Source: Lepraria neglecta (Eukaryota; Ascomycota; Lecanoromycetes; Lecanorales; Stereocaulaceae). From it: a stretch of DNA of 64,000 nucleotides. A model generated the notes under the pieces. It was given only the letters and a program-made list of their open reading frames with translations. It ran no database searches and was not told the DNA's origin. A program made the translations under genes and the position numbers. Location: contig CM065647.1 in assembly GCA_033220425.1 (NCBI GenBank), positions 5,456,001-5,520,000 on the forward strand, read 5' to 3'. Positions 43,117 to 54,015 of this stretch are shown piece after piece. How positions within the stretch are numbered: the stretch's first letter is position 1; each line of letters starts with the position of its first letter.

Positions 43117-45771
43117 TCAGGATATGTCGATGAGATCATTTTTGCCCTTCGCTCTTTTCACCAGTCGATGTTCTAGGACGAGGCAGCGGCGTTCTTTTTC
43201 AAAGCAAGCTTGACAGATGTCGTAATCGCCAGACTTGCAAAGGTTGCAGTGAAAATGGATTTCTGTTGTTACATCACCACATACATCGCAGTATACAGTA
43301 TGGTCGAAGTCGATGCCTGAGCTGATGTACGGCATCAATGCTTGCTGGATCTCGGCTGGAGTGTTATCAGGCTGTGGCGTGGAGCAAAGTACGTGAGCCA
43401 GCTCGCTTGTTGAGATTCTGGATTGAGGATCTGGGAGGCGGCAATCTCTGATGATGTCGCAAAGGTAAGCAGGAGCGTTGTCACAGCATTTTGGGAGCTC
43501 CATTGGGTTTGCGTGAGTAGCCATACAGGTGGAACGTGGCAAGTGCGTACAAGCAGACCTTGCGCAGAAATGGCCCATGTTTTTGGGTACATGCTCCATG
43601 AGTAGCCATAAGACCAAGCCCAACTGGAAGATGTCGGTTTGAAAGTTCAAATTATCTCGTACAGCTGAGCCTGAGTGATCGTTCCGATACCTGTCTCGCA
43701 ATTCTGGAGGTGCCTGTCCATTGGAATCTGGAAGATATTTTTCAGAGTGCTGGAGCCGGTGGAACATTGCTGTTCCATCTGCTCTGATACCCACCGAATT
43801 TAAGTTAAATATACCGGCAATCAGCGCTTGACTGTGTATCTCAATGATAGCTTGAATCAACTGCCGTGCCCAAATTTCTCTGATAAACCAGGGAATAGTC
43901 TTGGACCTGGAATTCGCAAGTCCAAGGAGAAACTCCACAGATGTCAACATTGGCAGCTCTTGCAAATAACTTCGTAAGTGTCGTCTAGTATCATCAAGGA
44001 CGATACCCCTAAACCCCGACACATTCGCACAGCGGCGCAGCGAGATACAATGCTTAATCTCGTCGAGATAGTCTAGAAAGGCATTATTACCCTGCTTCTT
44101 GCCACTGGCGAACAGAACTTTATTCTCAACACACGCCTGAGAATCGACGTAGACTCTGTAAGAGGTCGAATTGATGCGTGAGTACGTAATGACATCGGAT
44201 TCGACATATCGTTTGCAACAAACGCTGTCGATATATTGCAAGAATTTCCTCTCATCAGATTCAGACATTTCCGATTCGTCTTCAATCACCTCTACCCTCG
44301 GTGACTCGGCCGTGATCTGACCGCTTTCACCCACTTTCAAGTCAAGAGAAATTTGTGTTATTGATGAATAAAACTCGATGAAAGGTAATATTGTTCGTAG
44401 AAGACTATGAACTGCGGAGGGCAGAGCTTTAGGAGCACCCCATACATGATCATCAGAGGATGCAACTCGTAAGGTGTCTGTTTGCGGGCGTTCGCCATGG
44501 AATGCAGCTAACACAACAACTCTTTGCCAACGTCGAGCCGTTTCTGCATAGTCGAGGAAGTAGCGTAATGTCCGTTGACTATCCATTGATGGCAACATGG
44601 CCACTGCGAATACTTCCTTGCTGATAGATCCTTCTGAAACATACTGCTCGGGGTAAAATGAAGGAAGTAATTCGAATCGATATTCAGGCGTTCCGAAGAA
44701 GTTTACTTGAAGTTCATCAATTGAAGCGCCGGAGTCACGCGAGGAGAATCTGGAAACGCAATCGAAGAAAACCTCAATGACAGCTGAATCGCCTTTATCG
44801 AGACCATTCTGGCCAGAATCTAGGTCTTCGAACTTCGAGGTTCTCGTATTGCCATTTGAAGCTACTGCCGTCATTCTTTTCTTAAATTCCTCGAATCGCG
44901 CTGTCGAAGACCTGAGTTGTTGTATCTGGATATCTGCTTTACTCAGGTCTTGATAAACTTGAGCAACTTTCCGGTGCAGCAAGCGATCTGCTGACATGAC
45001 GGCATATTGAGTAGTTTGAACAATCGCTTTGAGAGATTCCGAGATCTGGTTCATCGATATATATGTAGCTTCTATGTCATCAACAGTCTTTTCTAGGTCC
45101 GAGTGATCGCATGGTCTTGGAGTCGAGAGTTGCAATTTAGGTGTCCCGCGTGTGACGTGAGCAAAAGGAGAGATGACTGTGTTGGCATCCGAGTTTCCTC
45201 TGGTTCGCGCCTCTGACACGACACGATTCTCTTCCGCAAGGGTCAGCGTCCGCATGCTGGTCATCCTGACAGAGTCAGCTCGACGTTGGAAACAAGCACA
45301 GGACTTTGCTTACATGGTTATGACATTTAAAGCAACACTAACAGTGAGCTTCTCGACTTCCAGTGTTTGCCGCAATTTGCTGATCTCGTTCTTCGAAAAC
45401 AAGCTCCATTTTACACCCACAAAGCTTGATCGACCATTATGAGATTCAAGACAAGAATTGCGCAGCCTTTCCAGCTTCACACTGAGCTGTCCCAGAATGG
45501 CTCGGCAATTGTTGATAGGCTTGGTCAAGCTTTCCACTGTCTCTATCAAGGTCTTGTTGCCACTGATGGTAGTTTGCACATCCTGATCTTTCAAGACAAT
45601 ATTCAGAGAGAAAATTACATTGTAGAAAGCATACACTTCCTTGTAGATGGCTTTGATGTTTCCAGGCGCACCTCTGATGTCGGCTACGAGTTCAAGCAAT
45701 GCTTTTGACGTCTGGACTGCTTGAAAGGTAGTGGCAACTACACCTAAAACGAGGCTAACAGGATCTGCCAT
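43117..45771 (-). CDS. STAND-like N-terminal domain, pseudokinase-like region and ZZ zinc finger
   Basis: Two exons, 45771-45314 and 45265-43117, with a 48-nt intron (GTAAGC, CTGTCAG) joined in frame: 868 residues, no stops. Residues 1-150 (MADPVSLVLGVVATTFQAVQ, SKALLELVADIRGAPGNIKA) match the N-terminal domain of fungal STAND/NLR-type proteins. The middle (about 560-770) resembles a protein kinase C-lobe (IWARQLIQAIIEIHSQ, TDIFQLGLVLWLL like the family SD(V/I)FSLG motif), but I see no Gly-rich loop, HRD or DFG, so it is probably catalytically dead. The last 60 residues are a ZZ-type zinc finger (YCDVCG, HCNLCKSGDYDICQACF). It lacks a NACHT/NB-ARC nucleotide-binding domain. By analogy it may act in self/non-self recognition or signalling (inference). 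The start at 45771 places the N-terminal domain at residue 1. Confidence 0.85.
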
Positions 45772-47089
45772 GATGACTTTCTCAGTGATGAGACTGAATC
45801 AACTAGTTCGAATCTGACAGAGGAACTCCGATGCCTGTCTGTGAACCCTTCCTCTGGCCGTCGTTCCGTGATATGGCTGCCATCATTTGATCAGGTTCGC
45901 TCGAAGTTAAAGAGGGACCCATGTTCAACAGAGTTTGTATTTAGGCAGCAATCTCACGAGCCTAGAGCGAAAGGGGGGAAGCTCACCCAGGACCACCCAC
46001 GGTCGCGCGACGGTAAGGCGGCGCTCACCCTAGACTCAAAGGGGGGTTGAAAACGGTGTGGAACCCGTATGAGGTTTAGCGTACTTTTCCTTGTCTAGAA
46101 TTCTAGAGCAGTTAGTATAAGCCATCCACAACGGGGTACAGTTCTGATGTCTTGGCGGCGGCACAGTTCTGGGGCTGCGACAGTAACCTAATTTGTTCCA
46201 TAAATCGTCGGGATCATCCGCCGCCTCCTAAAATACATCGTTCTACTCTTACATTGGCAACCGCTACAATATTGACTCGCTTTATCTAACGAGGTAAAGC
46301 CGGCTATTCACGCTTATCCTATCTAGTCTTAACCTATCCAGCGTAATAGTATTAATTAGATCGCGCGGAAAACTTCCTATACATTTCTTAACTTGTATAA
46401 GAGATAGGAGTCTATAAATATTATACTATACTCTCGCGTCTTTCCCTCACCCTCGATGCTATAACGCTTTATTTAGAATCGTTCCCAACCCTATCGCTTA
46501 CCTCGGCTACTGTGAACTACCTTTAAAGTCGGCCTCCTCCTTATGTATCCTAGTTATCTCTTAAATAACGTCTATACTTAGCCGGCCTTTATATTAGTTA
46601 AACAATATATAAAGACTTCGGGAACGAGGATTGTGCTATTGGCCCTAATATACACAAGAGTAGCGGCTTTACTAGCCAATAGTAAGAGGTTCGTTATATC
46701 CGACTTAATTACACCGTCGTTTCGTAGAATTTATCCCGTCACGGAACGAAATTAGGATTGTCCAGTTAAAACTACTATATACTAGTACCTGAGAAGTATC
46801 GTAAAAGTAATACTGCCCTCTATATAGCTTACTTACTAAACGGCAAAGAGCAGGTATATTAAAATCTGTATATTGGAAGACGGTCGCGTGTTTTTACTTT
46901 GATAGTATAGCTTATAGCGGGGGCTATATGCTTAGGAAACGATTGGAATTCGGTAATAATTGTAATACAATAAGATAGACATATATCGCCGGAAGTTGCG
47001 AGTAGACTATTCAATATGGTAATTGCGCTAGGAATGGCGAAGTCTAGGCAGCAGAAAAGTAACGAGGGCAGCTCAAGCCGAGACGGAGG
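45772..47089. other. non-coding, partly TpA-rich
   Basis: Promoter side of the STAND/ZZ gene, then a degenerate AT-rich stretch (46180-46990) with no readable gene on either strand. AAAGGGGGG and CTCACCC motifs recur at 45968-46050. A 69-codon frame at 45841 is not convincing. Confidence 0.45.
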
Positions 47090-47330
47090 AAGCCATTTCA
47101 GGCTCCCACCTGCTGCGCCCCTACACTACCCTATAGTGCTCCCTCTTACTCGCTCATACCCTCGCTACTCCCTTAGTGCTCCCTGCTCCCTCGCTGCTAC
47201 CCTCTGCTCCCTCGGTGCTCCCCTCTGCTCCCTCGGTGCTCCCCCGTAGCTCCCTCTAAAGCGGCCCTGCTCCCTTTCCCGAACGGAAACGGCAATCCCT
47301 AATCCTACGTTCGGGGAATATATAATATAT
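47090..47330. repeat. GCTCCCT-type minisatellite
   Basis: Variable 9-20 bp units rich in TGCTCCCTCG between CAGGCTCCCACCTGCTGCGC and CCCGAACGGAAACGGCAATC. The same start, units and end recur at 35030-35330 and 53830-54015, and in inverse order at 39835-40010. Probably part of one dispersed repeat. Confidence 0.75.
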
Positions 47331-49186
47331 ATATACAAGAGGCCTGTGCTTTTTTCTAGAGAAAAAAAAAGGAAAAGGAAAAAAAGAAAGTTGGAATTTT
47401 TACTCCAGTGAAAATCAAACACGTAATACCTTTCTTTTGGCACTTTCTTAGCGTAGTAGTGATTATATATCTATCCGGGAGAGTTCATCACTCCAGATGG
47501 AGGCGATAAAATATCATACAATTTATATGCATTACGATCGGCTCACCATCCTTTCAGAAAGGACCCAAGGCGCCTTGGCCCCAGGGAGCGAACTCAGGCA
47601 TGCTGGATATGTCGCTACAGCGGGACTGTGGGTTAGTGTGTCTCATGATCAGATGCGGTTTCAGCCATGCGCCATGACCATGGGCCATAGCGAGAGATCC
47701 GTGCTTCCTGAGAGCACTATTTATATGAGCGTCCCACCAGCAGTGGGCTCTTCAGTCGAGTTCATCTCTTTCAGAGCCATAGCCGCTCTTTCCCGCCCAC
47801 CCGCACCTTATACATAGCCTATATATAGCCTATCTACACTCCAGGTCTATGCCGCCTAGGCATGGGAGTTTTCTAGCGCTGGGGCACCTGTTTTGGCCTT
47901 TCTAGGCTTGCTAGCCCTGGCGTTGGACTGCCCAAGCATCTATTTACATATCCACTTGTGCCGGTGTGTATAGCTTCAGGAGTGAGAACACTAACGAGGT
48001 GGTGAGGTTCTGCAGACCCAAAGGAGGCAAGTAGAAACGTGTGTAACCTAGTCCCGCAGAGGTGTGAGGAGGAAAGTCTGCTATACGCGAGAAGGTGAGG
48101 GGGGTAAAGTCTGAAATCCGTGATAGTTGTAGGAGGCTGATGGGTGTTATAATGGCTCGAGCGCTAAATGGCGTGCTGAACGACGGAGGTATCCGGAGTC
48201 TAGACCACCTTTTTAACTCATTCTTTTACCACTATCATGCTACCCGCATGCAAACGAGCTTGTATACGAGGAGCTCACGTGCTGTGACGACAAGGCAGCT
48301 AATCGACAAAGCAAGGCGTTGCACGATACAGAGGTCCCATGACCTCTCCTTGCCGGCAAGACTTCTTCAATCCACTTTGCTTACTTACCTCTCTGTGCTG
48401 CTCGGTGCAATTCGCGGAGCGCTTGGTATGAAAAGAGATAATCCCCGTTTTCTTCCAGGGTCAGAGGTCAAAGCATTGTCGACTAGGAGTAACATCTAAA
48501 CTGTATCAATCGCTGCCACATCAAGACTCAAGAGTAACAGCCATTATAGATTCTACCTTGAATGAACTCGAGATGAGCGGATTTGAACTGTACCTGCCTG
48601 CAACTGCCTCAAATCGCGCTTTGTGGTGTGGGGTGATTTTGCAAAAACATTCTCCGATGTCGACCACGAGACGTTAAGGCTATACGAGCAGGCTAATTAT
48701 AAGCCAGTTAGCTCTACGCCATTTCTCATTGGTCCACCTGTTCTATTCAAGGATATTAAGATAAAGAGCAGTCTAAAGACAAACGCAAAGCGTGACTAGA
48801 CAAATTGATATAATACTCCAGGTACGCTGGCATTCGGCTCTACTTGCCAATTCAAGGGCGATTACCGATGGCTGGAGTGCGGCTGAGCGTAGCTGGACCG
48901 ATTTGGGCGATGTGTGTGTCACAGCTCATGATACTTGACCAATAAGACACACCTCTTACGTGTAATAAGCCCACCTTACCTTAAAGTACTCGGGACTCAG
49001 ATGCTGTCGAAATGTACCTAGAGAAGACTGGGCCAATCACCGCGTGTCGTAAGCCAAAGTGCAGTATCGTACATAAAGAACCCCTCCCCCTGCGGATCTG
49101 GCGGACGCAGAAGATTTCGCTGTGTCTTTATCTCATTCTGGTGATTGAACCGGCCTCTTCCAGATATCCAGATCAACAACTTTGCA
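47331..49186. other. spacer without a recognised gene
   Basis: Two frames of about 100-130 codons occur (47497-47817, plus, ATG start; 48095-48499, plus, non-ATG start). Neither has a known domain, and codon use does not set them apart from chance. The sequence is not RIP-like. The last 200 bases include the promoter of the secreted-protein gene. Confidence 0.4.
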
Positions 49187-49957
49187 ATGCCTTCTCTCAG
49201 CATCATCATCAATTTCGCTGCGCTACTAGCCACAGCCTCCGCCGTTTCCAAGCCGGGCTACAACACCGTCAATCTCCGTGTCGAAGGCAAGACCAAAACC
49301 CTCTGGGAAGGCCCCATCTACTCGGGCCCCCGCAACATCACCACCGCGGAGGCCCGCTCCGAGGGCTACGGCCCGGAGCCCTGCGATGGCACCCTCCCCC
49401 AAGGATTCACCCACCCTCCCGCCGGCAACACCTGCCTAGCCGCGCTCGACGCAGCCTCGAAACTCAAACCTTTTACTTACGATGGGGGTTTCGACGGCGA
49501 GTTCGACGACTTCTACATCGACACCATTGGCGTCGACGCGCCCGAAGACCCCAGCACTGCGCCAAACGGAAATGTGGAGTTCGGCTGGGGCTTGCTGTGG
49601 AACTATCAGCCGCCCACGTATGGCTTGCAGTGGACGCTGAGTGGTTGCCAGCAGAAGGTCGTGCCGGGGGATACTGTCCTCTGGGCGTGGATCCCCGCGC
49701 GCAATGAGAGGCCGACTGACTCGAATTTTCTCAAGGTCTCGCCTGCGACGCTTAATGTTAAGCAGTATGCCACTGGGACGGTGACGGTGACGGATGGGCG
49801 GACGGGGAAGGCGGTGCAGGGGGCTGTTGTTGATGGTGTGACCACTGGGACTGATGGCAAGGCTACGATTACTTTTCATCACAAGGGTTTTCAGCAGTAT
49901 AAGGCGACGAGGACGGGCGATGTGCGGTCGAATGTGCTGAGTGTTACTGTTACCTGA
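49187..49957 (+). CDS. secreted protein, DUF4430-like
   Basis: 256 residues in one exon. I choose the ATG at 49187 because it begins a clear signal peptide (MPSLSIIINFAALLATASA, cleavage probably after residue 19); the in-frame ATG at 49145 would add a polar 14-residue leader. The mature part starts YNTVNLRVEGKTKTLWEGPI, with GPRNITT, PEPCDGT, NTCLAALD, a central VEFGWGLLWNYQPPTYGLQW and a C-terminal beta-rich region (TGTVTVTDGRTGKAVQGAVV). This resembles the fungal secreted proteins annotated with DUF4430 (transcobalamin-like) followed by an Ig-like/CNA-B-like domain. Function unknown; an extracellular or cell-surface role is inferred. The strongly GC-rich third positions resemble an active gene, with no RIP damage. 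Confidence 0.8.
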   Translation: MPSLSIIINFAALLATASAVSKPGYNTVNLRVEGKTKTLWEGPIYSGPRNITTAEARSEGYGPEPCDGTLPQGFTHPPAGNTCLAALDAASKLKPFTYDGGFDGEFDDFYIDTIGVDAPEDPSTAPNGNVEFGWGLLWNYQPPTYGLQWTLSGCQQKVVPGDTVLWAWIPARNERPTDSNFLKVSPATLNVKQYATGTVTVTDGRTGKAVQGAVVDGVTTGTDGKATITFHHKGFQQYKATRTGDVRSNVLSVTVT

Positions 49958-51735
49958 TATGCCTTTTTCCAAATTTTACTTACTGGCCAAACTACCTACC
50001 TACGTCGTTACACCTTCTCGCTCATAAGCTTAATATACACTTAATACGCGCCAGATACATGCATTGATTTCAATCGAAAATGCTTTATAATTACGCTTCC
50101 TCCACATCCATTACCCGGTACGTACCACATGCATTATGACACTAACCGCTGGTTCAACGCATACACCAATTCCGCAAGGAAGCCGAGTGCCGGATGTCAA
50201 TTTCCAGCCAGGCGTGAAGCAATGTAGATTAGCGGTCTCAGCCTTCCCAATCAGTTACATGGCTATTGCGTGTTGGTGAAGGGTGATTGATTATGACCAA
50301 ATTCCCATCGACTTTTAGGCAACTCACGTAGGGTTATAGTATTCGGTAAGTGGCCCAGGCCTAGATCGAAGGAGGACAATCCAGGCTCCCCCCCACCCAG
50401 TCATGCGTTGTGGAAAGGTGGCCTGGCTCCGTACCCTTCCCAACGACCCCGACTTTCAAATCTGCCAATGGAGCATGGGCAATCCTTACCCGAAAGGAAA
50501 ACAACTGCCAGTCTGAAAGAACACCACGATAAAATTCCCCCACTCGTTCCCAAATTTTCCCAAAGTCATCCTCTAGCTCTACGGGATGGATTTCAGCAAG
50601 TTCTCTAACTGGCGGCTCAAAGCAGGCGTCACAACCGTCACCGCGAACGGCTTTACTAAGACCGTTCGGCCCCTAGGGCGATTCAATCCTGTACCCATCC
50701 GTATGTTGGTTGACGCATCTTTACTATTTCGCGTCTGATGGCCGGTTCTTGCTTGGGTCTGCGAACAAAAGGTCTTCAGACACGCAGCCTCGCCCTATTC
50801 GGCCATCTGCGCAGTCATGAAGCGCATCAAAAGCCCACCTGGGTCTACCTTTCACACCATCCCCTGTATTAAGGTTCCCATGGCCCCAAGAATCAATCTC
50901 CATAACAGCGTCAGCGCGTCAAGCGAGGAAAGCAAGGGGGAGCAGGGGGGAGCAAAGAGGGAGCATGGGAAAGGAGCGAGGGAGTATGGGAGATCAGAGA
51001 GGGATCACATTAACGATATAGGCTTTAGCGCGCGAGTAAAGCGGCGAGGCCTGAGTCAGCCGACGGTCACGTGTTGGCCTGGGTTCGGGGAAATTAGATC
51101 CGTTACGTGTATAGTATCCTTCCTCTACGCCGTTATTGTTCTCCCCTGCTCCCTTAGGCTCCATCGCTACTCCTTCATGCTCCTTTTCAGCCCCTTCCGA
51201 CTGCCTTGCTGCCTACTCTCGTTACTGCGCCCATACGAGCTCAAGTGACACGTATTACTCGACTCGTGCTAAATATTCAATAGACATAAGCCAATTTAAA
51301 TCCCCCAAAGAACCCTGATGTTATTCCGACGCTAGTGGCTCTATGTAGGTTGAAAAATTTTCCATACTAGGCTGAGCTGTAACCCGGGGCATGAGGCGGG
51401 GGTAAAAATCTTGCTCACCAAAAGCGAGACACAGAACCATTAGGAACTCATCCTCACCGCCACCGGTCTTGGCAGCTGAACAACCTCTGGCAACTCGCCG
51501 GATGTGGCGTCTACTTGGCGCGACTTAGGGAGTCTAGAGTGATCTAGATCTGGCCGTGGGACAGCCTCGAATCACGCTATGAGGTGGCATGATGGAGAGC
51601 TGGATTGGCAAGATAGGCACTACCCGCAAATGTTTGCGACCCCTGAGCCCGATGAGAAATATAAGAGCATGGGGAAGGCGTAGAGGAAATCGATGCAAGG
51701 CTCTGTCGCGTTGAAGCCTTTTGGCTACCCCAAAG
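49958..51735. other. spacer with AGGGAGC-type repeat
   Basis: No convincing gene. Positions 50920-51080 hold AGCAAGGGGGAGCAGGGGGG-type units, then GCGCGAGTAAAGCGGCGAGG; 51140-51240 hold CTCCCCTGCTCCCTTAGGCT-type units in the opposite sense, so an inverted pair lies here. The 143-codon frame at 50817-51248 runs through these repeats and is probably not a gene. Confidence 0.5.
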
Positions 51736-52554
51736 ATGGCCGACCAAGTCGTCGACTCCGTCCCCTCCTACTCTAGTCCCTCCTCCACCTCCATCCTCAA
51801 CAAGCTCCCCACCAAGCGGATCGACGCGGCTGTCACCGCAGCCGCCGAATCTGGCATCCCAGAACAGGGCGAGCAAACAGGCGGTCACAACCCCACCTAC
51901 GCTCACTTTTCACACCTGCCTTTCCTCCCCTTATATTCCCAAGCTCAACATGACCTTCTAGCCAAGCAACAAGCCCTCAAAGAACAACGAGTGAAGCACA
52001 TGGACGCCACTGATCCGGACAAGCTGCTCAACGGCAGTCAGAAGGCAACGTTAAGCGTCGTCGGTCACTTGAGCGGCGGAGGCAGCATCGTTGGTGTGAA
52101 GCGGTGGGAGCGGAGGCTGAAAGGCGCCAGCGTGATTGCGTCGAACAGGTTGATGGAGCAGAATAAACTCATCGTTTTCACACGATGGACCGTGCCGACT
52201 ACGACACCATCATGGTTCGTCGACGTGCTCGAGTACCGGTTCCTCGATCCTGGCAGTAAGATGGGTTGGAATGTCGTTATGCTGAAGGCCGGCCTCGCTT
52301 CCTTCTCCAGTGCAAAGAAGGACGGTAAAGTCAAGCTTAAATTGCTCAAGACGGACGCGAAAGGGTTGAAGAGCCAGAAGCTGTGGACGAAGCGGTGGAA
52401 TTATGATCCGTGCGAGGCGGTCACGTTCATAGACGATGATGGGAAGGAAGTCCCGATGGAGATTGTGGCGCGGCTTCAAAGGGCATGTAGTTCGCTGGAG
52501 GCGCAGGAGGTGCAGAAGCGGTTTAAGAAGCAGTGGGTTGTGCCGGTGTTGTAG
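51736..52554 (+). CDS. hypothetical protein, 272 residues
   Basis: One exon starting at the ATG at 51736 (MADQVVDSVPSYSSPSSTS). The N-terminus is Ser/Pro-rich and probably disordered. It is followed by PTYAHFSHLPFLPLYSQAQH, a coiled-coil-like QHDLLAKQQALKEQRVKHM, then a compact region with VGVKRWERRLKGASVIAS, IVFTRWTVPTTTPSWFVDVL and GWNVVMLKAGLASFSSAKK, and a basic/acidic end (RLQRACSSLEAQEVQKRFKK). No signal peptide or membrane segment. Even codon use and absence of RIP-type stops support a real gene. I do not recognise a named domain. Confidence 0.7.
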   Translation: MADQVVDSVPSYSSPSSTSILNKLPTKRIDAAVTAAAESGIPEQGEQTGGHNPTYAHFSHLPFLPLYSQAQHDLLAKQQALKEQRVKHMDATDPDKLLNGSQKATLSVVGHLSGGGSIVGVKRWERRLKGASVIASNRLMEQNKLIVFTRWTVPTTTPSWFVDVLEYRFLDPGSKMGWNVVMLKAGLASFSSAKKDGKVKLKLLKTDAKGLKSQKLWTKRWNYDPCEAVTFIDDDGKEVPMEIVARLQRACSSLEAQEVQKRFKKQWVVPVL

Positions 52555-53009
52555 TGACTAACGGATGGCTTGTGTGGAGTTTGATTTGTGATACCATCGT
52601 TGCCTATTTATAGAATGGAAGAATTACTCTCATTGATACATGCCGCCTGTAAAACAGCAGGGGGCAGATATGCTAGATTGCTGAGGAGCCTTGTTATCGC
52701 GTTAGAGGCATTATGGTTGTCCGGGCTAACCAGCAATCCTTTCAGCGTGTTAATAGACTCCTCAAGCTTCACGTCCGCTAATCTGACATGATTCTTTTCC
52801 CCGCGATGTCAATGCCCGCTTTATGATTTCGCGATGTGATAAGGAAAGATACATCGGGGTCTTGTGTATCACGGTGGCAGGTAGGCAGAGAGGAGAGTAT
52901 GTACAGCTGTTTTTTTCACATGTTGTCTACAGCAAACCTGGTACCCTACTGCTGTTAAGCCTACAGGGCACAACACTGGCTCAATCATAATAAAGGAAAT
53001 TCATGTATT
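52555..53009. other. intergenic
   Basis: Presumed 3' region of the 272-residue gene. No repeats or genes recognised. Confidence 0.45.
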
Positions 53010-53661
53010 AGCAAAGCCCAACGCTCTGGGTATGCATTTGCGCAATTCGTTCCTGAATTTGCAACTCTATTAGGCCATCTCCTTGAAAGTCATCATCAAA
53101 GATATATTGCTGATGCCCCCTCTTATACTTTACTTGTACCCTACGTTAGGATCCCCGTTTTGTTTGAATGACACGAATTCATTTTCAAAGCATATTCTTG
53201 ATCTTGCGCCAAACCTTATCATTCCACGCGTTGAACTCCGGTCACTTTCAGCTGTATTAATGCGCAGTTCCATTCGATATTGTATCCGCCTCCGGCGAAT
53301 CCTCGTTAGGATCTGTATACTCTTACTCTTCATAATAGAACAATCCAGGGGCTCTTTGACCAGCACCATACGCATTCCGCCTCCCATTCCTCGGTCTGAA
53401 AGCCCGTCTTAAAGATACGGCCTTGATGGTAGGTTTCGCCGCCTCAGTTGGCATCGAGTTTGTCCGTTTGATTGTCTTGATCACATGGCTCCATACCCCA
53501 AAACGCTGTGGAGCCTGTTTATGCTCGACGTCTAGCTCTAGGTCGTAATACCACCCTCTGCACCAGACATTCTCAAGTCTCATGGACAAGAAAACTTCAT
53601 TCTCACGGCTTTGAAAATGACAACATGGACATATGCACTCTGTGTTGACCTGAACGAGCAA
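53010..53661 (-). CDS. possible hypothetical gene or gene fragment
   Basis: The minus strand from 53661 reads VNTECICPCCHFQSRENEVF, then LENVWCRGWYYDLELDVEH and RFGVWSHVIKTIKRTNSMPT, ending YYEE at 53323; the Cys cluster (CICPCC) is notable. Further frames on the same strand (to IELQIQERIAQMHTQSVGL near 53020) might be later exons, but I could not fix the splice sites. No family recognised. Could be the 3' end of a truncated gene. Confidence 0.3.
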
Positions 53662-53829
53662 TATGGCGTGTCATCGAAGTACGTATACAGCTAGGACCAC
53701 GGCTATCTTTCTGCGTGGCTGAACAACTGCGGCCTTAGTATCATCTGTTAATTGTAAAGATAAAGTGGTGCTCACTCTAGGCCAGGTTTAAGGCCGAGAC
53801 CAGGGAAACTTCAGCCGATGCTGATGGAG

Positions 53830-54015
53830 CCATTTTAGGCTCCCATTTGCTGCGCCCTGTGCTATAGTGCTCCCTCGATGCTCCCTCCTGCTCCTTTTGT
53901 GCTCCCTTGCTGCGCTCCCTTGCTCCCCCGGTGCTCCCTCTAAAGCGGCCTTGCTCCCTTTCCCGAACAGAAACGGTAATTCCCAATCCTAAGTTCGGGG
54001 TATACATAATATATA
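53830..54015. repeat. GCTCCCT-type minisatellite
   Basis: Same organisation as 47090-47330: AGGCTCCCATTTGCTGCGCC, then TGCTCCCTCGATGCTCCCTC-type units, then CCCGAACAGAAACGGTAATT and a TATATA tract. It ends about 230 bp before the non-reducing PKS. Confidence 0.75.

Noticed and set aside
49012-49707. 231-codon plus frame overlapping the secreted-protein gene
   Set aside because: It is a shadow frame of the GC-rich real gene at 49187-49957, Arg/His-rich without signal or domain.
50817-51248. 143-codon plus frame
   Set aside because: It runs through AGGGAGC/GCTCCCT repeat units in two senses; low-complexity translation.
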